Shown here: piece after piece, positions 1 through 5,739 of the stretch
Layout of the letters: every line of letters begins with the position of its first letter
How positions within the stretch are numbered: the first letter of the stretch is position 1
Assembly (NCBI GenBank): GCA_002424865.1
Contig: DILC01000068.1
Span: forward strand, 5,065-28,014
Reading direction: 5' to 3'
DNA: 22,950 bases
Origin: Rhodocyclaceae bacterium UBA5602
GTDB taxonomy: Bacteria; Pseudomonadota; Gammaproteobacteria; Burkholderiales; Rhodocyclaceae
Translations under genes and position numbers: made by a program
Notes under the pieces: model-generated
The model's database searches: none
The model's input: only the letters and a program-made list of their open reading frames with translations
What the model was told of the DNA's origin: nothing

Positions 1-480
1 GGCATCTTCCTTGAAACCGCGCGCGAGATTCACGCCGAGCATTATCAGGACAAGATCGCCATGGAAGAAATCATCGTCGATGCCTGCGCCATGAAGCTGG
101 TGATGAACCCCTGGCAATTCGACGTACTGGTCACCACCAATTTGTTCGGCGACATCCTGTCAGACGAGATCGCCGGCCTTGTCGGCGGCCTGGGCATGGC
201 GCCCGGCGCCAACATCGGCGAGCACGCGGCAATCTTTGAAGCCGTGCACGGCTCCGCCCCCGACATCGCCGGCAAAGGCATCGCCAACCCCACCGCCCTG
301 CTGCTCGCCGCCGCGATGATGCTCGACCACGTCAAGCGCGCCGACCTGGGCGACCGCCTGCGCCGGGCGATTGATGAAACGTTGAACATCGACAACGTGC
401 GCACGGGCGATTTGGGCGGCACGGCGAACACGCGCGAATTCACCGCGGCGCTGGTGAAGCGCGCCAAAGCGGGGGTGTGA
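1..480 (+). CDS. NAD-dependent isocitrate dehydrogenase, C-terminal part
   Basis: This is the 3' part of a decarboxylating dehydrogenase whose frame is open from base 1, so the start lies outside the window. The visible 159 residues contain the metal-binding aspartate segment NLFGDILSDEIAGLVGG and the substrate/cofactor segment EAVHGSAPDIAGKGIANP, both typical of the isocitrate/isopropylmalate dehydrogenase family. The C-terminal GGTANTREFTAAL favours an NAD-type isocitrate dehydrogenase over isopropylmalate dehydrogenase. The enzyme would oxidise isocitrate to 2-oxoglutarate in the cytoplasmic TCA cycle. It ends in TGA at 478-480, and no hairpin terminator follows. It runs towards the minus-strand operon that ends at 676. 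The family is secure; IDH rather than homoisocitrate or isopropylmalate dehydrogenase is likely but inferred from the tail only. Confidence 0.85.
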   Translation, partial: GIFLETAREIHAEHYQDKIAMEEIIVDACAMKLVMNPWQFDVLVTTNLFGDILSDEIAGLVGGLGMAPGANIGEHAAIFEAVHGSAPDIAGKGIANPTALLLAAAMMLDHVKRADLGDRLRRAIDETLNIDNVRTGDLGGTANTREFTAALVKRAKAGV

Positions 481-503
481 GCTGGCTGTGTCACCGCCAG
501 GCC

Positions 504-585
504 GATGTTGCAAAAAGTCGGCGCTGGCGGGACGGCGGGAAAGTGGCAAACCGGCCATTCTCCGTTCTGGTCGGCCGACTGATCC
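504..585 (+). repeat. Inverted repeat A, left copy
   Basis: Bases 504-585 match the reverse complement of 8703-8786 over about 83 bp, with roughly a dozen mismatches and small gaps. The best-kept blocks are AAAAGTCGGCGCTGGCG, AAGTGGCAAACCG and CCATTCTCCG. The two copies face each other on either side of the defence operon (676-8519). The sequence is non-coding here, lying between the isocitrate dehydrogenase stop and the GIY-YIG gene's end. It could be an interspersed intergenic repeat or an island boundary. Confidence 0.8.
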
Positions 586-675
586 TCGGCCAAAGCTGTC
601 GGCAGATCAGTGCCTGAGGAGTACCGCATTAAAACGCGAAGCTGTCAGCGCAAACCCATAGAATTCTGCACAAGC

Positions 676-1869
676 TCAACCTACCAATAGAGCCGTCTTC
701 GGGTCATAGACCACTTCGGTAATTGACCCATCCCGAATGCGCTGAACCGCTTCGTCAATCACATGGAGCGGCACCAGGAACCATTCTCTCGGCTTGACCG
801 GATGTCCGAAGCGGTCTTCGATGGTCAAGTCGAGCTGTGCTGCGCCAAACAAGCGGTGGAAGATGTTTTCCAGTCTCGTGCGGTTCAGGTTGTGGAGCTT
901 GTAGGTGGCGACCACCTCCACATCGGCCAACAAATAGGTGGCATCCTTTTCTGCACCGGCGATACGAGACTCCACCTTGCCACCGGTCACGCCGATCTTG
1001 TGGATCAGCTCGCGGTGCTCGGCGACGAATGGATGCTTGGACAGGCTGCGCAGCACGTAGATGGTTCCAGTTGCAATGTCGTCTGGTTCTGGCGCATCGC
1101 CAAACAGCGGCCCCATGTCCGGATCGGTCAGGCGGCGGCCGTTTTCGTCCTTGTAGAGCGCACGTTGTAGCGAGCGGCGCAGCAAATTGCTTTCCGTGCC
1201 GTTAGCGTAGATGACGCGCAGACGAGCATCGCTTTCACCGTTCGGAGCCTTGATGGTTTCACCCACTTCGGCAACACACGCAAGCTGCCCGCCGACGATG
1301 AAGTAGTTCCCGCTGACAATGCTGGCATCGCGTCCGAAGCGCAGTGTTTTGCGAAGTCCGGCCTTCAACTCCCGCTCCACCTGCTCAAACAGCGGTTGGA
1401 ATTTGTCAAAATCCGCACATGGCGTACGGTCGGCGATTTCCTCTGCCTCACGCTTTTCAACGCGAGAACGCACATGGCGCAGCACAGTGATGTCGTTCTG
1501 GTCGGCGGGTTTAGCGCCCCCATCCACGCCGATACCCAGCTCGGCCAGCAGGGCATCTTCGTCCAACTCACTCACATCTGTCTGAGTTGTTGCCGCACCA
1601 GACAGCAGGCCAGGGCCATCCAACCCAGCCAGCAGAGTTTGCGCTTCCGGCAACCTGCGCAGTTGATCCAGGCGCACGGCATACAGGCGCTCGAAGATGT
1701 CACGACCCTCGCCATGCAGCGGGGCACGGCCATGCGCTTGATGGAATCGCAAAATGTCTTCAAAGCCCGCGATGATGCGTTCCTCGCGCGGGGTTCGGCT
1801 GGCGGCTTTGAGCGGGGTGACTTCAAGGCCAAGATCAGCGAGCAGTTCGTCTTCGTCAATGTCAGCCAT
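676..1869 (-). CDS. GIY-YIG family nuclease with N-terminal extension
   Basis: A 397-residue protein, last gene of the defence-type operon. Residues ~268-342 look like a GIY-YIG (T5orf172/MUG113-like) nuclease domain: TIYVLRS (269-275) for the GIY strand, HKIGVTGGKVESRI (290-303) with the conserved arginine, and RLENIFHRLF (332-341) with the catalytic glutamate. The 260 residues before it are unrecognised. They include two near-copies of an acidic motif, DEDELLADLGL (~5-15) and DEDALLAELGI (~103-113). The ATG at 1869 overlaps the helicase stop by 8 bp (ATGGCTGA), so translation is probably coupled. GIY-YIG enzymes cut DNA phosphodiester bonds. The neighbouring helicase and methyltransferase suggest this is the effector nuclease of a restriction-like system. 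The family call is fairly firm; the role is inferred. Confidence 0.8.
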   Translation of the reverse strand: MADIDEDELLADLGLEVTPLKAASRTPREERIIAGFEDILRFHQAHGRAPLHGEGRDIFERLYAVRLDQLRRLPEAQTLLAGLDGPGLLSGAATTQTDVSELDEDALLAELGIGVDGGAKPADQNDITVLRHVRSRVEKREAEEIADRTPCADFDKFQPLFEQVERELKAGLRKTLRFGRDASIVSGNYFIVGGQLACVAEVGETIKAPNGESDARLRVIYANGTESNLLRRSLQRALYKDENGRRLTDPDMGPLFGDAPEPDDIATGTIYVLRSLSKHPFVAEHRELIHKIGVTGGKVESRIAGAEKDATYLLADVEVVATYKLHNLNRTRLENIFHRLFGAAQLDLTIEDRFGHPVKPREWFLVPLHVIDEAVQRIRDGSITEVVYDPKTALLVG

Positions 1870-3982
1870 GGCTCACCCCACTTTGCTTGGCAGCCAACTC
1901 CTGAGCCTTGTAGCGCATGAACGCGGCCACGCCTTCGGCCATGCGCTTTTCCCATGCATCGGCAGAGTTGATGTCTGGCAGACGACCACGCTCCTGCTTG
2001 AAAGTTCTGGCGCGGGCGGTCAGTTCAACCGCCTCGTCACGAGGAATGCTCACCTTCTTGGCAGCAATGCTGGCCTGCACCTGGCGCAGCGATTTTTCAT
2101 CCATCGCTTTCGCCAACACCGCGTAGGCCGCATCGAAGGGGTTAATGCGGTCGATCAGGTCAATGTCCAGGTCGCGCACATTGATAAACTTGCGCACCCC
2201 ATCCAGTAATGCCGTGCTGCCTTGCGCCATGCCGCCTGTACCGCCATTCGCATCTGCCTGAGCCAAGGCCAACTTGGCCTGCTGGGTGATGTTCATCGCA
2301 GCGATGGCGTGCTGACGAATAGCTTCCTGATCGGTGTCACTCAAATCCGGGTAACGCTCGCGCACGATCTTGCCCATGTGTAACTGGGTCAGCTCTTCGG
2401 GCAGGGTGTTTTCCTTGTCGAACAAACCCCGCTCCAGCACGGTCTTGTTCTGCAAAAAACTGGTGACGACTTCGTTCAAGTCCTCCTTGCAGATGCGCGT
2501 CGCCTCAGGGCTTTGCGGTGTTGTCAGCCCGTTGACTTCGACATGAATCTGGCCGGTGTCCGTGTTGACTCCGATGTTGTGGCCGCCGTCCTTGTAGCCT
2601 CCCTCGCCGTAATCGAAACCTTCCTTCGGGCCATTGCTTTTGGGAGTGAACTCATAGCGTGGCGCCAGCACCTGTTCCATCAGCAGGCTGGCGGAAATGG
2701 CCTTGAGCATGTCGTTCACCGCCTCGGTCACGGCAGCCTGGTCGGCTGCGGGTTCAGCAATCAGATTGGTAAAGCGCGCCCGTTCCTTGCCCTCGGCATC
2801 GCGGGTGGCGCGGCCAATGATCTGCACGATTTCAGTCAGACTGCTGCGGTAACCAATGGTCAATGCATGTTCGCACCAGATCCAGTCGAAGCCTTCTTTC
2901 GCCATGCCCAGCGCGATGATGACATCCACATGATCGCGGTTATTTTTCTGCGCCGGATCTTTCAAGGCAGTAAGCACTTTAGAACGCTTGGCCGGATCGC
3001 TGTCATCCACCAGATCCGCCACTTTCAGCGTGCGACCCTCCTTAGTCTTCACCAGATGGAAGCCGGTGTCCGGGTCAACCCCCTTCCATTCGCCCAGGCC
3101 GTGCATGATTTCGTTCACCTCGCGCTCTTTGTCTTTGAGGCTTTCGCGGGCATTCACATTGGGAATATGGACGATGGTTTTTAATGTCGGGTCCAACACT
3201 TTGGTGACGGCATCAACGTATGGGCCTGTGTAGAAGAAGTAGCCGATGTCCAGCGATTTGAGCCATTGGTAGCCGTTGAGCTGCTCGTAGTAGGTGTAAG
3301 TGATCGTCTCGAACTTTGCTTCATCCACCGGCCCCAACACGGCCTCGCTATCGCCACGGAAGTAGGAGCCGGTCATGGCTACCAGATGCACTTTGTCGCG
3401 TGCGATGAACGCGCCCAACTGACTGCCCAGCACGTTGTCCGGGTTGCTGGAGACGTGATGGAACTCGTCGATAGCAATCAGACGATTATCGAATGCTTCG
3501 ATGCCCAACTCTTCCACCGCAAAGCGGAAGGTGGCATGCGTGCAAACCAGCAACTTGTCGGTACTTTCCAAAAATTTGCGCACCGCATCCACCTTGGACT
3601 TCGCCACGCGTGGCTCGTCCACGCCGGGGGCGTTGCACAGGTTCCATTGCGGGGCCACCTGCCAATCCCAATAGAAGCCGTATTGGCTCAGCGGTTCATC
3701 GGCAAAGCTGCCACCGATGGAACGCTCCGGCACCACGATGATGGCCTGCTGCAAGCCCTGGTTGTTAAGCTTGTCCAGCGCAATGAACATCAGCGCACGG
3801 GACTTGCCCGATGCCGGCGGCGACTTGATCAGCAGGTACTGCTCGCCGCGCTTGGCATAGGCGCGCTCCTGCATGGCGCGCATGCCCAGCGCGTTGGCCT
3901 TGCTGGATGCACCGGTGTGTGCCGTGGTGATGGACACCGATGGAACGGTGTAGGTGTTGGTTGGGTTGGTTGGTTTGGTCAT
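1862..3982 (-). CDS. DEAD/DEAH-type (SF2) helicase
   Basis: A 706-residue superfamily 2 helicase/translocase. Visible motifs, in order: Walker A SPPASGKS (54-61), motif II IDEFHH (171-176), motif III MTGSY (203-207), a motif V-like ALGMAKEGFDW (357-367) and motif VI QIIGRATR (387-394). The ~300 C-terminal residues are unassigned. SF2 proteins of this sort use ATP to move along or remodel DNA, as in type I/III restriction enzymes. The ATG at 3982 overlaps by ATGA with the stop of a small upstream frame (3979-4149). No strong ribosome-binding site is visible, which fits coupled translation. A 302-bp repeat-rich gap separates it from the AlbA_2 gene upstream, and the GIY-YIG gene overlaps its 3' end. 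Confidence 0.85.
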   Translation of the reverse strand: MTKPTNPTNTYTVPSVSITTAHTGASSKANALGMRAMQERAYAKRGEQYLLIKSPPASGKSRALMFIALDKLNNQGLQQAIIVVPERSIGGSFADEPLSQYGFYWDWQVAPQWNLCNAPGVDEPRVAKSKVDAVRKFLESTDKLLVCTHATFRFAVEELGIEAFDNRLIAIDEFHHVSSNPDNVLGSQLGAFIARDKVHLVAMTGSYFRGDSEAVLGPVDEAKFETITYTYYEQLNGYQWLKSLDIGYFFYTGPYVDAVTKVLDPTLKTIVHIPNVNARESLKDKEREVNEIMHGLGEWKGVDPDTGFHLVKTKEGRTLKVADLVDDSDPAKRSKVLTALKDPAQKNNRDHVDVIIALGMAKEGFDWIWCEHALTIGYRSSLTEIVQIIGRATRDAEGKERARFTNLIAEPAADQAAVTEAVNDMLKAISASLLMEQVLAPRYEFTPKSNGPKEGFDYGEGGYKDGGHNIGVNTDTGQIHVEVNGLTTPQSPEATRICKEDLNEVVTSFLQNKTVLERGLFDKENTLPEELTQLHMGKIVRERYPDLSDTDQEAIRQHAIAAMNITQQAKLALAQADANGGTGGMAQGSTALLDGVRKFINVRDLDIDLIDRINPFDAAYAVLAKAMDEKSLRQVQASIAAKKVSIPRDEAVELTARARTFKQERGRLPDINSADAWEKRMAEGVAAFMRYKAQELAAKQSGVSHG

Positions 3983-4149
3983 TGCGGATCGTCTTCCAGG
4001 GAGGTGTCGTCGCCCGCCAGTTCGCGCTCAATCTGCTCGATGCTGGGCAAGCTGGTACTACTAGGGTGATTGTGCAAGCACCGCTTGCACAATTTACGCC
4101 TTTGGCACGCCAATGGGCTGAAGTAATCGTCCAACAGGCTGTTGGACAA
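3979..4149 (-). pseudogene. Small frame or gene remnant coupled to the helicase start
   Basis: A 56-codon open frame (TTG at 4149) ends in TGA overlapping the helicase ATG as ATGA. Its last ~28 residues include an acidic tail, SIEQIERELAGDDTSLEDDPQ in two parts (SIEQIERELA then GDDTSLEDDPQ), that reads like a genuine C-terminus. The first half is built out of two palindromes and looks non-coding, and there is no ribosome-binding site before the TTG. I read it as the surviving 3' end of a gene cut by insertion of a repeat element, but it could be a short leader that couples translation to the helicase. Confidence 0.35.
4069..4093. repeat. 25-bp palindrome 1 in the defence operon gap
   Basis: Perfect inverted repeat with 11-bp arms, ATTGTGCAAGC and GCTTGCACAAT, around a 3-nt spacer. 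It has the same 11-3-11 layout and a similar sequence to the palindrome at 4126-4150 (16 of 25 positions alike when both are read on the minus strand). No T-run follows on either strand, so it is not a typical terminator. It could be an operator, an RNA hairpin, or part of a REP/MITE-like element. Confidence 0.75.
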
Positions 4150-4150
4150 T
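4126..4150. repeat. 25-bp palindrome 2 in the defence operon gap
   Basis: Inverted repeat whose core is GTCCAACA, GGC, TGTTGGAC (4129-4147). The outer bases ATC and AAT extend it to 25 bp with one imperfect pair. Its centre is 57 bp from the centre of palindrome 1. Both share the outline ATTGTnCAA ... TTGnACnAT on the minus strand. Related dyads at fixed spacing suggest either two binding sites for one protein or two stems of one folded RNA or element. Confidence 0.7.
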
Positions 4151-4171
4151 CAAAACCCGATCAAAACTTTC
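4146..4171 (+). repeat. 26-bp direct repeat, copy 1
   Basis: Matches 4255-4280 at 23 of 26 positions, in the same orientation; the shared core is AATCAAAACC then GATCAAAA. It abuts palindrome 2. The AT-rich composition stands out from the GC-rich coding sequence on both sides. Confidence 0.75.
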
Positions 4172-4254
4172 CAGACCTTGATGCCATTTTTAACTCATTG
4201 TTCAACATGTATTTTCGTGCCTTCCTGTCGGTGGCGGCCAAGTTTTTTGCGAGC

Positions 4255-4280
4255 AAAATCAAAACCAGATCAAAATTTTC
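4255..4280 (+). repeat. 26-bp direct repeat, copy 2
   Basis: Second copy of the 26-bp repeat at 4146-4171, 109 bp away. It sits only 4 bp outside the stop codon of the AlbA_2 gene (4285-4287). The 83 bp between the copies hold no convincing gene. Taken together the repeats and palindromes look like one inserted element of about 210 bp. Confidence 0.75.
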
Positions 4281-4284
4281 TCAT

Positions 4285-5739
4285 CTAGGCCCAGAACGGG
4301 ACATAGCCCGCGCGGGGATGGGCAGGGTCGGCGGATCGGATCAATCCTGCTTTCAGTGCCTGCCGGATCACGACTGATGCCTGCGCAGCATTCTGCGGGT
4401 CGATGCCCAGGCGTTCGCTAAGCGAAGCATTTTTCATCCTTTGGCCGCACACATACTTCAGCGCCGCGTGCTGGTAGCAGGCCCGCATCCGTTCCTGTGG
4501 TGTCATCTCCGCAAAGCGTCGCGGCGCGTACAACACCGCACGCACCGTATCGCCTTCCACGCGGAAGTCCGGCGGCGGCAACTGGTGCAACTCCACGGCC
4601 ACGATCACCTTGTCGATGCCGGTGCCCTGTTCCTCGCACAACCGCATCCGTCGCATCAGCGAGGCCAGCGCCTCGTTGCGCGAGCGCGGCGGAAAATCCA
4701 GAAACCGCTCCGGCTGCACCAGCGGCTGGCCGGGGTTGGTAATTTCCAGCCGGTCGCTGAACATCTCGACCAAGGGGCCTGCGCCTGTGACAGTCATGTC
4801 CTGGTGAATCAGCGCATTGGCCACCAATTCGCGGATGGCAATGGCCGGAAACAGCGGGCGCTCCTCGCGGAAGACTTTGCCGATGAATTCATTGCGCGGC
4901 ATCAGGCCGTCGATGAAGTCGATCAGGCCAGTGAAGCCGATGGCATATCCCTTCTGCCCGTCTTGCCGGTGCGTCACCGTGTCGGCACGGCTCAGGGCAC
5001 CGTAGGCAACGAAACGGATAGCCTTGCGCGCAATGGAAGGGGAAAAATCTGCCAGCCGCTTGGCAAACAAGATGGCTCCGAGATTTGTGATGTTCCAATG
5101 CCCACCAACATCTTCCTGCACCAGATGGTCGGCAGTGAGCTTGTCAAAAATGCCCTCGCGGTTATCAGGCAAAGGCTGGCCGGTCAGGTCAAAGTAGGCG
5201 GCGTAATCCAGCCGCGCCAGCACCTCGTCACCACTCAGGAACTGCGCCGCGATGCCTGTTTCCCAAGCATAGGGCTGCAATTTAGCCCACAGGGACTTCA
5301 ACCGTTCCGGGTGATCGGAAAGCCGGGGCGTGGCGCTGCCGATGCGGACAAAGGCTTGCCGGTCAAACTCCACCGGGCTGCTTGCTGCTGCCGGAATTTC
5401 CAGCAATACCAGCCGTGTTCCATGGTAATTGACGGGATTGAAGCTGAAGGCAATGGCTGGTTGCAGGCGTTGGGCCAGCCACAGTTCCAGCGGCTGCCCC
5501 TGCTGCAATTGGCCGGATGGCTCGAACGTGGTGCCGACAGCGGCGTGATCGGCATCGCGCACGCCCCACAGCACATAGGCAAACGGCTGATCGGCCAGAC
5601 GCGCCGCATTGGACAGTGCCGAGATCAGCTTGCCAATCATCAGCGCATCGGTATTGTTTTCCTTGAACTCCACCCACGATGTTTCCGCCGGAATCAGGCG
5701 AAGTTCGTCGATCAAGGCCAGCGTGCGTGGATCGCTCAC
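4285..5739 (-). CDS. AlbA_2 / GHKL-type ATP-binding protein
   Basis: A 484-residue protein. The N-terminal part (1-~140) fits the AlbA_2 domain (formerly DUF4325-like 'putative DNA-binding' family), with ETSWVEFKENN at 19-29. The C-terminal half has features of a GHKL-type ATP-binding fold: AIRELVANALIHQD (301-314), SDRLEITNPGQP (328-339) and EEQGTGIDKV (369-378). A winged-helix-like end follows (~420-480). Proteins of this type are usually annotated as transcriptional regulators or ATP-binding proteins. The start is GTG at 5739, overlapping the methyltransferase TGA as GTGA, so the two are translationally coupled. In this operon it could sense nucleotides or regulate the system; which of these is not decided by the sequence. 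Confidence 0.8.
   Translation of the reverse strand: MSDPRTLALIDELRLIPAETSWVEFKENNTDALMIGKLISALSNAARLADQPFAYVLWGVRDADHAAVGTTFEPSGQLQQGQPLELWLAQRLQPAIAFSFNPVNYHGTRLVLLEIPAAASSPVEFDRQAFVRIGSATPRLSDHPERLKSLWAKLQPYAWETGIAAQFLSGDEVLARLDYAAYFDLTGQPLPDNREGIFDKLTADHLVQEDVGGHWNITNLGAILFAKRLADFSPSIARKAIRFVAYGALSRADTVTHRQDGQKGYAIGFTGLIDFIDGLMPRNEFIGKVFREERPLFPAIAIRELVANALIHQDMTVTGAGPLVEMFSDRLEITNPGQPLVQPERFLDFPPRSRNEALASLMRRMRLCEEQGTGIDKVIVAVELHQLPPPDFRVEGDTVRAVLYAPRRFAEMTPQERMRACYQHAALKYVCGQRMKNASLSERLGIDPQNAAQASVVIRQALKAGLIRSADPAHPRAGYVPFWA

Noticed and set aside
4069..4093. Rho-independent terminator
   Set aside because: The hairpin is strong but neither strand has a following T-run.
4069..4150. CRISPR array
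   Set aside because: Only two related palindromes without regular repeat-spacer units; no cas genes nearby.
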